DNA of 5,613 nucleotides, taken from contig WBXE01000161.1 of NCBI GenBank assembly GCA_008932955.1, forward strand, positions 1 through 5,613. The letters are read 5' to 3'. How positions within the stretch are numbered: position 1 is the first letter of the stretch; each line of letters opens with the position of its first letter. Source of the DNA: Verrucomicrobiota bacterium. Lineage in GTDB: Bacteria > Verrucomicrobiota > Verrucomicrobiia > Verrucomicrobiales > Akkermansiaceae. The position numbers and the translations under genes were made by a program. Of the stretch, positions 1 through 5,613 are shown piece after piece. Under the pieces are notes generated by a model. That model worked only from the letters and a program-made list of their open reading frames with translations, was not told the origin of the DNA and did no database searches.

Positions 1-28
1 CATGTTCGAAAAGCGGGACTGACCCCGC
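1..28. repeat. Short GC-rich palindrome at the left edge, possible REP-like remnant or end of an upstream gene
   Basis: Positions 13-17 (GCGGG) and 24-28 (CCCGC) are inverted copies separated by six bases. The sequence CGGGACTGACCCCG resembles short conserved sequences that I recall near IS200-like/REP-associated transposase genes in several phyla; that link is recollection only. An open frame also reads through the left edge as ATG TTC GAA AAG CGG GAC TGA, with its stop at 20-22, so these bases could instead be the last codons of an upstream gene. The window is too short on this side to decide. Confidence 0.3.
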
Positions 29-107
29 AATCCCATTGCCAGCTCAGCCAATCGCCCTGCAGGCATGCGTGGAAATGGCCATTGACCCTCCCGAGTAACT
101 TGAAGAT
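29..107. other. Non-coding stretch with no recognised feature
   Basis: I see no gene, RNA or promoter that I can support here. The third forward frame is open from the left edge to a TAA at 96-98, but the roughly 31 codons show no recognisable protein character and no start. A TTGACC at 82-87 has no acceptable -10 partner at the right distance. Confidence 0.4.
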
Positions 108-215
108 TTACCGCAGAGTCGCAAAGGCCGCCAAGGAGCGCAGAGGAGCATGGGTTATCGAGAAATATCCTGTCTTGCTCCGCGTCCCTTAGCGGCCTTC
201 GCTGCTCTGCGGTAA
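108..215. repeat. Long imperfect inverted repeat of CGCAGAG-type sequence
   Basis: The arms 108-148 and 175-215 are inverted copies that align without gaps at 32 of 41 positions, around a 26-base centre (149-174). The outermost 11 bases, TTACCGCAGAG at 108-118 and CTCTGCGGTAA at 205-215, are perfect. Within the left arm a short purine-rich phrase recurs loosely (CGCAGAG, CGCAAAG, CGCCAAG, CGCAGAG) every 7-10 bases. Similar intergenic repeats are, as I recall, scattered in many copies through verrucomicrobial and other genomes, so this is probably a dispersed non-coding element. No target-site duplication is evident at the edges. Its right end is 97 bases before the ATG of the next gene, so it could lie in that gene's leader. 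As RNA it would form a long, interrupted stem. Confidence 0.75.
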
Positions 216-311
216 GCATTTGGCAGTCAGTCTCGCTCGCTTTGCTCGGCTGGGGTTTCCGTCGTCCTTTCTGAGTTGACCCGCCGCGCCGCAGCGCGCA
301 CCTTGCTGCGC

Positions 312-2630
312 ATGCGCTGGTTTGTCTTGTTCGGTATTGCAACCGCTCGGCTGGCTTGGGCCGGGCTGGATCCGGCTCGCGTGAGTGCCGCGGGTGACAA
401 CGCGCCGGTTCTGCTGGCCTTTGCGGAGGCGGCGGCCAAGGATTTTGGCGATCCCGGGGCCAAGGCCGCCGCATTTCTGGTGGCCGGCATGCCCGACGGC
501 GACCTGCGCTCGCTGAGCCAGGATTTTCTGATGAAAAACCTGCGTCTGGCGCTGCAGACGCGCGATGAGTATCCATGGTCGAAGCAGGTACCCGAGGCGT
601 TGTTCCTCGATTGGGTCCTGCCCTACGCCCAACTCGATGAACCGCGCGACGCCTGGCGCGCCAATCTCCACGCTCAGTGCACCACCATCGTTAAAGACTG
701 CCATACCGCCACTGCAGCCGTGCTGGCGATCAACCGCACACTCTTCAAACAACTCGGCGTGAAATACAGCACGCGCCGCCAGCGCCCTAACCAAAGTCCG
801 CAGGAATCCATCGCCCAGGGCCTGGCCAGTTGCACCGGTCTGTCCATCATCCTCGCCGACGCCTGCCGCAGCATCGGCATCCCCGCCCGCGTCGCCGGCA
901 CCGCCCTCTGGGCTAACAAAAGTGGCAATCACACTTGGGTTGAAATCTGGGACGGCGACTGGCATTGCGCCGGTGCCGGCGAACCCAGCTCCGACGGCCT
1001 CGACCACGGTTGGTTCATCGGCAACGCATCCCAGGCTATCGCCGAGGACCCGACCTACGCGATCTGGGCGAACCGGTGGGCCCCTGCCAAGGCGTCTTTC
1101 CCCCTAGTCTGGAATCCTGCCGACCACTCGGTCCCTGCCGTCAATGTCACCGCTCGCTACACCAGCGGCACCCACAACAAGGCTACCGATGCCGACAAGA
1201 ATCCCGCCGCCGCCACGCTTCATCTGCGCGTGCTGGAGGATGCCGGCCTGCGCGTGGTGGCCCGCGTCGAGTTGCTGGACCAGGCCGGCCAATTCATCCA
1301 CGCCGTGACCACCCAGGCCGGTAACTCCGATTTGAATGACATGCCGACCCTCGATGCGCAGCCAGCCACCGCCTTTACCCTGCGCGTCCTGCGCGACGGC
1401 CAAGCCCGCGACTTTCCCCAGACCGCCGCGGCAGCCGGCGACACCGTCCTCGATCTAACATGGTCGAAGGGCCGCCCCGCGGCAGCCACCCCGGGCTTGC
1501 TCGCCCTGCGCAAGTGGTTGTGCCAGCCTGCTGCCGCAGCGCTGCCCGCCATCCCGCCCGCCTCTCTAACGAAAAATGAGGCTGTGGCGGCCGGTGCTCT
1601 CGTGTGGGACCAATGGCGAACGCACATGGCGGCGACCCGCAGCGCCGAGTGGCATGACCAAGTCATCACCATCGGCGACAAAAGTATGCGACTGCTCACC
1701 CGCGTGTTCGGCGCGCCCCCGGCCGACGGCCGCAGCCTGTGGATTTCCATGCACGGCGGCGGCGGCGCGCCCGCCGAGGTCAACGACCAGCAGTGGCAGA
1801 ACCAAATCCGCCTCTATCAACCCGCCGAAGGCATCTACCTTGCGCCGCGGGCCCCCACCGACCATTGGAACCTGTGGCATGAGGGGCATATCGACGAGCT
1901 CTTCGACCGCCTCATCGAAGACGCCGTGTTGCTCGCGGGTGTGAACCCGGATAAGATTTATCTGATGGGATACTCGGCCGGCGGCGACGGCGTCTATCAG
2001 CTTGCGCCGCGCCTGGCCGACCGCCTGGCCGCCGCCTCAATGATGGCCGGCCACCCGGGCAATGCCTCGCCGCTGGGCCTGCGCAACTTGCCATTTGCGA
2101 TTTTCGCCGGCGGCGAGGATGCTGCCTTCAAGCGCAATAAAATTGCCGCCGAGTGGGGGGCTAAGCTCGACGCCCTTGAACAACAGGAGCCCGGTGCTTA
2201 TGTCCACTGCGTCAACGTCTATCCGGGCCTGCCCCACTGGATGAATGGCAAGGACGCCGAAGCCCTGCCGTGGATGGCCAAATTCACCCGCAACCCATGG
2301 CCAAAAAACATCGCTTGGTGCCAGTCCGACCGGGTCCATGACCGTTTCTACTGGCTGGTCCTGCCCGAGGGCGTCGCTGCGGCCGGCCTCACCATCCATG
2401 CTTCCGCTGAAAATAATGTCATCACTCTCGATGCACCCGGGGTCACCCAACTCACCCTCCGCCTCCACGACCGCCTGGTGGATTTGGACCGAGCGCTCAA
2501 GGTGCGGCTGAACGGCAAAACCGTCTTCGAGGGCAAGGTGACCCGCCAGGCCGACGCCATCCTCAAGTCGCTCCAACAGCGCGCCGATCCCCACAGCGCC
2601 GCCACCGCCTTGCTGGAAATACATGGCTGA
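312..2630 (+). CDS. Secreted fusion protein: transglutaminase-like domain plus C-terminal serine esterase (alpha/beta hydrolase)
   Basis: The 772-residue product, counted from ATG 312, begins with an apparent signal peptide (hydrophobic core WFVLFGIATA, possible cut after AWA at 17), so it should act outside the cytoplasm. An N-terminal region with the phrase LDEPRDAWR near residue 108 leads to a transglutaminase/cysteine-protease-like core: Cys174 in SCTGLS, His207 in NHTWVEIWDGDW, and an acidic third residue, perhaps Glu224 in GAGEP. A beta-rich segment (about 276-386) follows. The C-terminal enzyme is a serine hydrolase of the polyhydroxybutyrate-depolymerase/feruloyl-esterase type: HGGGG at 481-485, nucleophile elbow GYSAGG with Ser555, Asp603 in GGEDAAF and His642 in GLPHW. 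A beta domain (about 674-772, starting DRFYWLVLPEG) ends it. Both catalytic sets look intact. The substrate is unknown; a peptide or polysaccharide ester is only a guess. An in-frame TTG at 276 would add 12 residues (MTRRAAARTLLR) and a more basic signal-peptide start; neither start has a clear ribosome binding site. Confidence 0.88.
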   Translation: MRWFVLFGIATARLAWAGLDPARVSAAGDNAPVLLAFAEAAAKDFGDPGAKAAAFLVAGMPDGDLRSLSQDFLMKNLRLALQTRDEYPWSKQVPEALFLDWVLPYAQLDEPRDAWRANLHAQCTTIVKDCHTATAAVLAINRTLFKQLGVKYSTRRQRPNQSPQESIAQGLASCTGLSIILADACRSIGIPARVAGTALWANKSGNHTWVEIWDGDWHCAGAGEPSSDGLDHGWFIGNASQAIAEDPTYAIWANRWAPAKASFPLVWNPADHSVPAVNVTARYTSGTHNKATDADKNPAAATLHLRVLEDAGLRVVARVELLDQAGQFIHAVTTQAGNSDLNDMPTLDAQPATAFTLRVLRDGQARDFPQTAAAAGDTVLDLTWSKGRPAAATPGLLALRKWLCQPAAAALPAIPPASLTKNEAVAAGALVWDQWRTHMAATRSAEWHDQVITIGDKSMRLLTRVFGAPPADGRSLWISMHGGGGAPAEVNDQQWQNQIRLYQPAEGIYLAPRAPTDHWNLWHEGHIDELFDRLIEDAVLLAGVNPDKIYLMGYSAGGDGVYQLAPRLADRLAAASMMAGHPGNASPLGLRNLPFAIFAGGEDAAFKRNKIAAEWGAKLDALEQQEPGAYVHCVNVYPGLPHWMNGKDAEALPWMAKFTRNPWPKNIAWCQSDRVHDRFYWLVLPEGVAAAGLTIHASAENNVITLDAPGVTQLTLRLHDRLVDLDRALKVRLNGKTVFEGKVTRQADAILKSLQQRADPHSAATALLEIHG

Positions 2631-2648
2631 GCCAGCAAGGCTCTGCCA
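2624..2648 (+). terminator. Hairpin overlapping the stop codon of the transglutaminase-esterase gene
   Basis: TGGCTGAGCC (2624-2633) and GGCTCTGCCA (2639-2648) are inverted copies with a single T-T mismatch around the loop AGCAA. The TGA stop (2628-2630) lies inside the left arm. There is no run of T after the stem (ATTCTCTCGCC follows), so it is not a textbook Rho-independent terminator. It may stabilise the 3' end or contribute to termination. Confidence 0.4.
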
Positions 2649-2697
2649 ATTCTCTCGCCATGAGCCGCCGGACAAGATGCCCGGTTCATGTGGCGGG

Positions 2698-2708
2698 GGC
2701 ATCCTGCC
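2698..2708 (+). repeat. GGCATCCTGCC repeat, copy 1
   Basis: This 11-mer is itself a mini-hairpin (GGC, loop ATCCT, GCC). Flanking bases extend it: GGCGG at 2692-2696 can pair with CCGCC at 2711-2715. The same 11-mer recurs at 2758 and, within a perfect 10-bp stem, at 5498 inside the permease gene. Confidence 0.6.
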
Positions 2709-2757
2709 AGCCGCCTCTTCCTGTTTTGTTTCTGCATCGACTAAGTTACCAGGATTG

Positions 2758-2768
2758 GGCATCCTGCC
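2758..2768 (+). repeat. GGCATCCTGCC repeat, copy 2
   Basis: This copy has the same orientation as the one 60 bases upstream. Here the stem is four pairs, GGGC (2757-2760) with GCCC (2766-2769), around the same loop ATCCT. Three identical loops and closing pairs in 5.6 kb point to a repeat family rather than chance, although the core is short. Confidence 0.6.
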
Positions 2769-2878
2769 CGCATCGCCCAGGTGAGGCGAATGGAGACCTT
2801 GAGCTACGTCCCAGCGGGTTTTTCCAATTGCGTTGCTACTTTCGCCGGCTCGTGGCTCAATCATCCTAACAAAGCGAT

Positions 2879-3901
2879 ATGAAATATTCCCCCCGCCTCA
2901 TGCTCGCGGTCCTGCTGATCTCTGCTTGTCACAACAAGCCATCCGCCACCTCTCCTGTGGCAAGTGTTCCCGCAGCAGCAGTCCAACTAACACCCGCTAC
3001 CCTTGCCACCCATCAGGCCACCGAGGACGTCGTCGGCACCGTTCGCTCAAAGCAGCGCGCCGTCATCGAGGCCAAGGTCAGCGGCCGGCTGCTCCAGTAC
3101 CGGGCCGACCCCGGTCAGTTGGTGAAATCCGGCGAGCAGCTCGCGGAATTGGATGTGCAGGAAATTCGCGCCAAACTCGAGCAGGCGAAGGCGCTGCTAG
3201 ACCAGGCGCAGCGCGATCTGGGCCGCCAACAACAACTCATCGCCAGCAATGCCACCAGCCAGCAGGAACTCGATGCCGCCGCCGCCCGCGTCAAGGTCGC
3301 CGCCGCCGCTCTCAATGAAGCGGAAACCATGCTCGGTTATGCCAGGGTCACCGCGCCATTTGATGGAGTGGTCACCCGCAAGCTAGCCGACGTCGGCGAT
3401 CTGGCGATGCCCGGCAAACCACTGCTGGAAATCGAGGCACCCAACGTGCTGCGCTTTGAAACCGACCTGCCCGAAAGCCTGCTAGAACGCGTCAGGCTCG
3501 GCGCAACCCTCACCGTCACCATCCCATCTCTGACAAAACCCCTGGCCGCCACCATTTCCGAAATCTCACCAGTGGCCGATGCACTCAGCCGCACGTTTCC
3601 CGTTAAACTCGATCTGCCGCAGGCCACCGGCCTGCGCCCCGGCCAGTTCGGCCGCGTCGCGGTGCCCGTGGCGGAGACCAAGTTGTTGCTAGTGCCGCGC
3701 CAAGCCGTGCTCAAGCGCGGCCAGCTGGAGCTGGTGTTTGTCGTTAGAGAAAATCGCGCCTTGCTGCGCTTGGTCAAGACTGGGATATCGTTAGGTGAAC
3801 AACTTGAAATCCTCTCCGGCCTCGAGCCCGGCGATGCAGTGGTCACCAGTGATGCATCCCACCTAAGCGACGGCCAACCCGTGACGAGCCCACAACCATG
3901 A
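2879..3901 (+). CDS. Lipoprotein membrane-fusion protein (periplasmic adaptor) of an RND efflux pump
   Basis: The 340-residue product is a HlyD/AcrA-type adaptor that would link an inner-membrane RND pump to an outer-membrane channel. A lipoprotein signal is visible: hydrophobic LMLAVLLISA followed by Cys17, so the mature protein is probably lipid-anchored. The first lipoyl-like half (about 58-93, including AKVSGRL and VKSGEQLAELD) leads to an alpha-helical hairpin (about 94-150, rich in Gln, Ala and Glu), and the second lipoyl half follows (APFDGVVTRKLADVGDLAMPG, 159-179). Beta-barrel (about 190-262, with GLRPGQFGRV) and membrane-proximal (about 265-335) domains complete it. The length is normal for a compact member. 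The start ATG fits the signal peptide, but no Shine-Dalgarno sequence precedes it. Its stop overlaps the next gene's start, so the two are surely co-translated. The transported substrate cannot be read from the adaptor. Confidence 0.93.
   Translation: MKYSPRLMLAVLLISACHNKPSATSPVASVPAAAVQLTPATLATHQATEDVVGTVRSKQRAVIEAKVSGRLLQYRADPGQLVKSGEQLAELDVQEIRAKLEQAKALLDQAQRDLGRQQQLIASNATSQQELDAAAARVKVAAAALNEAETMLGYARVTAPFDGVVTRKLADVGDLAMPGKPLLEIEAPNVLRFETDLPESLLERVRLGATLTVTIPSLTKPLAATISEISPVADALSRTFPVKLDLPQATGLRPGQFGRVAVPVAETKLLLVPRQAVLKRGQLELVFVVRENRALLRLVKTGISLGEQLEILSGLEPGDAVVTSDASHLSDGQPVTSPQP
3898..3901 (+). promoter_or_regulatory. ATGA start-stop overlap coupling adaptor and permease
   Basis: The permease ATG (3898-3900) overlaps the adaptor TGA (3899-3901). 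No ribosome binding site is evident in the preceding bases (GACGAGCCCACAACC), so terminating ribosomes probably reinitiate on the permease. This decides the permease start. Confidence 0.85.
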
Positions 3902-5613
3902 TTCACACATCTGCCGCGCCCCATAAGTTAGGTATTGCCGGGCGGATTGCCGCCACGTTCATCGACTCCAAGCTCACCCCGCTGATCATTGTCGCTGCGG
4001 TTTTATTAGGTACGGCGGCCATCGTGTTGTTGCCGCGCGAGGAGGAGCCCCAGATCAAGGTGCCGATGGTCGATGTGATGGTGGCCATGCCCGGCTCCAG
4101 CTCCAAGGAAGTCGAGGAACGCGCGACCCGGCCGATGGAAAAATTGTTATGGGAGTTGCCCGGCGTGGAATACATTTATTCCACCTCGCGCGACAGTGAG
4201 AGCCTGCTCATCGTGCGCTTCAAGGTGGGCGAGGACCCGCAAACCAGCCTGGTGAAGCTCACCGAGAAACTCCGCTCTAACTTTGATCGCATCCCCCCCG
4301 GCGTGGGCGCACCACTGGTCAAACCCAAGAGCATCGATGACGTACCGATCCTCGGTCTGACATTCCATAGCAGCCGCTACGATCACCTGACGTTGCGGCG
4401 GCTCGCCGCGCAAGTGGAGGAATCTATCAAACAAGTGCCACTCGTCGCCGAGACCGCGCTCATCGGCGGGGCTCACAAGACGGTGCGCGCAATCCTTGAT
4501 CCTGTTAGGCTGGCCTCGCGCGGCCTCAGTCCGGCGGGCCTTATCCCGATGTTGCAGCAAGCCAACCGCCAGTACCGCGCCGGCGGCCTGACCACTGGCA
4601 ACCGCGAGGTGCTGGTGGAGACCGGCGCGTTCCTCAAATCCGCCGCCGAGGTCGGCAACGTGGTGGTGGGCGTGTTCGGAGCGCGCCCGGTCTATCTGAG
4701 AGAAGTGGCCGAAGTCGTGGACGGCAGCGAGGAGCCCAGCCAATATGTGTTGTTTGGCGCCGGCAGCCACATCGAGGAACCTGCCGTGACCCTCAGCATC
4801 GCCAAGCGCCCCGGTGCCAACGCCATTGCGGTGGCCGACGACGTGTTGCGCAAGCTCGACCTGCTCAAGGGCAAGCTCATCCCGGCCGAGGTGACGGTGG
4901 ACGTCACCCGCAACTATGGCGAGACTGCGGCGGAGAAAAGCAATGAATTGTTATTGCACATGGGCATCGCCATCTTCGGCGTGTCGTTGCTCATCTGGCT
5001 GACGTTGGGCTGGCGCGAATCGGGGATAGTGGCGGTGGCGATTCCGGCCACCCTCGCGCTCACCTTGTTAGTATTTTATCTGTACGGGTTCACTCTCAAC
5101 CGGATCACACTCTTTGCGCTGATTTTCAGCATCGGCATCCTCGTTGACGACGCCATTGTGGTGGTGGAAAATATCGTCCGCCATTTTCATCTTCCAGCTA
5201 ACAAAGACCGCGGATGGTCGGCCATCGCGGTGGAGGCGGTCAACGAAGTGGGCAATCCGACCATTCTGGCCACCTTCGCGGTGATAGCTGCGGTGTTGCC
5301 GATGGCGTTTGTCGGCGGCCTAATGGGGCCGTACATGCGGCCCATTCCCATCGGGGCGAGTGCGGCGATGTTCTGGTCGTTGCTAGTCGCCTTCATCGTC
5401 ACGCCGTGGGCGTCGATCCGGATTTTGCGCTGGGGCAAGAAATATGGGGAGCGCCGGCTCTCTGATGGGGAGCGCCGGCGTCCCGCCGGCAGTGTTCGGC
5501 ATCCTGCCGAACACTCTTCGACCCTAGCAGAGCTCACCGCAGCTTCTGCCGAACACTCTTCGACCCTAGCAGAGCTCACCGCAGCTCCAGCCGAACACTC
5601 TTCTACACCCGTC
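3898..5613 (+). CDS. RND efflux transporter permease, N-terminal half (runs off the window)
   Basis: The 572 visible codons are open to the right edge. The family (AcrB-like, proton-driven) usually has about 1,000-1,100 residues and 12 membrane helices, so about half is seen. TM1 lies near 27-46. A periplasmic porter region (47-350) starts with PREEEPQIKVPMVDVMVAMPG and includes ERATRPMEKLL. TM2-TM6 follow at about 350-370, 376-397, 402-424, 454-475 and 482-506. TM4 carries the proton-relay pair Asp417-Asp418 in SIGILVDDAIVVVENIV, equivalent to Asp407-Asp408 of AcrB, so this half looks functional. It pairs with the upstream adaptor; no outer-membrane factor is visible. The hydrophobic-amphiphilic type seems more likely than the metal type, but the substrate is undetermined. 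From about residue 516, after TM6, the sequence becomes low-complexity (GERRLSD GERRRPAG, then AEHSSTLAELTAA repeats), encoded by a DNA repeat cassette. Whether pump sequence resumes, or the gene is broken, lies beyond the window. Confidence 0.92.
   Translation, partial: MIHTSAAPHKLGIAGRIAATFIDSKLTPLIIVAAVLLGTAAIVLLPREEEPQIKVPMVDVMVAMPGSSSKEVEERATRPMEKLLWELPGVEYIYSTSRDSESLLIVRFKVGEDPQTSLVKLTEKLRSNFDRIPPGVGAPLVKPKSIDDVPILGLTFHSSRYDHLTLRRLAAQVEESIKQVPLVAETALIGGAHKTVRAILDPVRLASRGLSPAGLIPMLQQANRQYRAGGLTTGNREVLVETGAFLKSAAEVGNVVVGVFGARPVYLREVAEVVDGSEEPSQYVLFGAGSHIEEPAVTLSIAKRPGANAIAVADDVLRKLDLLKGKLIPAEVTVDVTRNYGETAAEKSNELLLHMGIAIFGVSLLIWLTLGWRESGIVAVAIPATLALTLLVFYLYGFTLNRITLFALIFSIGILVDDAIVVVENIVRHFHLPANKDRGWSAIAVEAVNEVGNPTILATFAVIAAVLPMAFVGGLMGPYMRPIPIGASAAMFWSLLVAFIVTPWASIRILRWGKKYGERRLSDGERRRPAGSVRHPAEHSSTLAELTAASAEHSSTLAELTAAPAEHSSTPV
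5444..5485 (+). repeat. 21-bp direct repeat inside the permease gene
   Basis: Two 21-base units (5444-5464 and 5465-5485) share a perfect 15-mer, ATGGGGAGCGCCGGC, and differ only in the last six bases. In frame they encode GERRLSD followed by GERRRPA. The 21-base period keeps the reading frame. They sit at the junction between normal pump sequence (ILRWGKKY) and the palindromic cassette, so they may mark the insertion boundary or an early slippage event. Confidence 0.8.
5474..5490. repeat. Perfect hairpin 1 of the in-gene palindromic element
   Basis: GCCGGCG (5474-5480) and CGCCGGC (5484-5490) form a perfect seven-pair GC-only stem with loop TCC. It directly abuts the second hairpin. GGGGAGCGCCGGCG-type sequences are, as I recall, a recurring motif in verrucomicrobial dispersed repeats. 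Confidence 0.85.
5491..5515. repeat. Perfect hairpin 2 of the in-gene palindromic element
   Basis: AGTGTTCGGC (5491-5500) and GCCGAACACT (5506-5515) form a perfect ten-pair stem with loop ATCCT. Its centre is the 11-mer GGCATCCTGCC also found at 2698 and 2758. The right arm begins the first 42-bp tandem unit, and the arm sequence recurs at 5548-5557 and 5590-5599, so one left arm has three possible partners. Confidence 0.92.
5506..5613 (+). repeat. 42-bp tandem repeat, two full units and a partial third, in frame
   Basis: Unit 1 is 5506-5547 and unit 2 is 5548-5589. They are identical apart from the last few bases (CTTCT against CTCCA). A third copy starts at 5590 and matches for 14 bases, then diverges (CTACACCCGTC) up to the window edge. 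Each unit is 14 codons, reading AEHSSTLAELTAAS, then AEHSSTLAELTAAP, then AEHSSTPV. Units are contiguous without spacers, so this is not a CRISPR array. The near-perfect identity points to recent duplication, probably by replication slippage. Confidence 0.93.

Larger units (their letters stand above)
2631..2878. other. Intergenic region with repeat fragments, probably a transcription boundary
   Basis: These 248 bases separate the enzyme gene from the efflux operon. They contain a weak imperfect inverted repeat (CATGA at 2659-2663 and CCGG at 2668-2671 against CCGG at 2681-2684 and TCATG at 2686-2690), two copies of GGCATCCTGCC, and a T run at 2819-2823 after CCCAGCGGG. The plus-strand frame 2660-2869 is open but shows no protein-like character. 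I find no convincing promoter hexamers, although the promoter of the pump operon would be expected here. Confidence 0.5.

Noticed and set aside
82..110. Sigma-70 promoter with TTGACC at 82-87
   Set aside because: At 17-base spacing the -10 position reads GATTTA, a poor match, and it abuts the inverted repeat. There is not enough to call it.
189..1007. Minus-strand open frame of 272 codons opposite the start of the transglutaminase-esterase gene
   Set aside because: It is antisense to clearly conserved protein sequence, its residues are low in complexity (Gly, Ala, Arg rich), and it shows no known motif. It is a by-product of high GC content.
2767..2823. Riboswitch or attenuator ahead of the efflux operon: CCCGC (2767-2771) could pair with GCGGG (2814-2818), followed by TTTTT
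   Set aside because: The long-range stem is only five pairs, the inner pairing is weak (AGGT with ACCT), and it matches no RNA class that I recognise. Comparative folding would be needed.
2037..2864. Minus-strand open frame of 275 codons over the esterase end and the intergenic gap
   Set aside because: It lies antisense to the esterase triad region, shows no recognisable domain, and crosses the repeat-rich gap, as expected of chance reading in GC-rich DNA.
2660..2869. Possible small plus-strand gene of 69 codons in the intergenic gap
   Set aside because: It has no ribosome binding site, its sequence reads through the repeat copies, and it resembles no known small protein.
4147..4770. Minus-strand open frame of 207 codons opposite the permease porter domain
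   Set aside because: The plus strand here encodes unmistakable RND sequence; the opposite frame has no family character.
5506..5613. CRISPR array
   Set aside because: Units are contiguous and identical with no unique spacers, lie in an open coding frame, and have no cas genes nearby.

Overview
The window is GC-rich bacterial DNA. All three genes lie on the plus strand: (1) a secreted fusion of a transglutaminase-like domain with a serine esterase (312-2630), (2) a lipoprotein membrane-fusion protein (2879-3901), and (3) the N-terminal half of an RND efflux permease that is still open at the right edge (3898-5613). Clear Shine-Dalgarno sequences are missing ahead of the genes. The fusion enzyme has a type of architecture, and the intergenic and in-gene palindromes a style, that I associate with Verrucomicrobia (Pedosphaera/Limisphaerales-like) or related planctomycete-type bacteria. 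That placement is recollection plus inference, not proof.

Layout. Positions 1-311 hold no convincing gene. They contain a small GC-rich palindrome at the left edge and a long imperfect inverted repeat of CGCAGAG-type sequence (108-215). The enzyme gene follows and ends in a hairpin that overlaps its stop codon. The 248-base gap 2631-2878 contains two copies of the 11-mer GGCATCCTGCC, which occurs a third time inside the permease gene. The fusion protein and the permease overlap by four bases (ATGA) and almost certainly form a translationally coupled operon for a tripartite efflux pump. No outer-membrane channel gene is visible in the window.

The most notable feature is at the right end. Just after the predicted sixth transmembrane helix of the permease, the reading frame runs through a compact repeat cassette: a 15-bp direct repeat with 21-bp period, two perfect adjacent hairpins, then a 42-bp unit present twice plus the start of a third copy. 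All periods are multiples of three and the frame stays open. This looks like a dispersed palindromic element that entered a coding sequence at a tolerant cytoplasmic linker and then expanded in tandem. Whether pump homology resumes downstream cannot be seen here.
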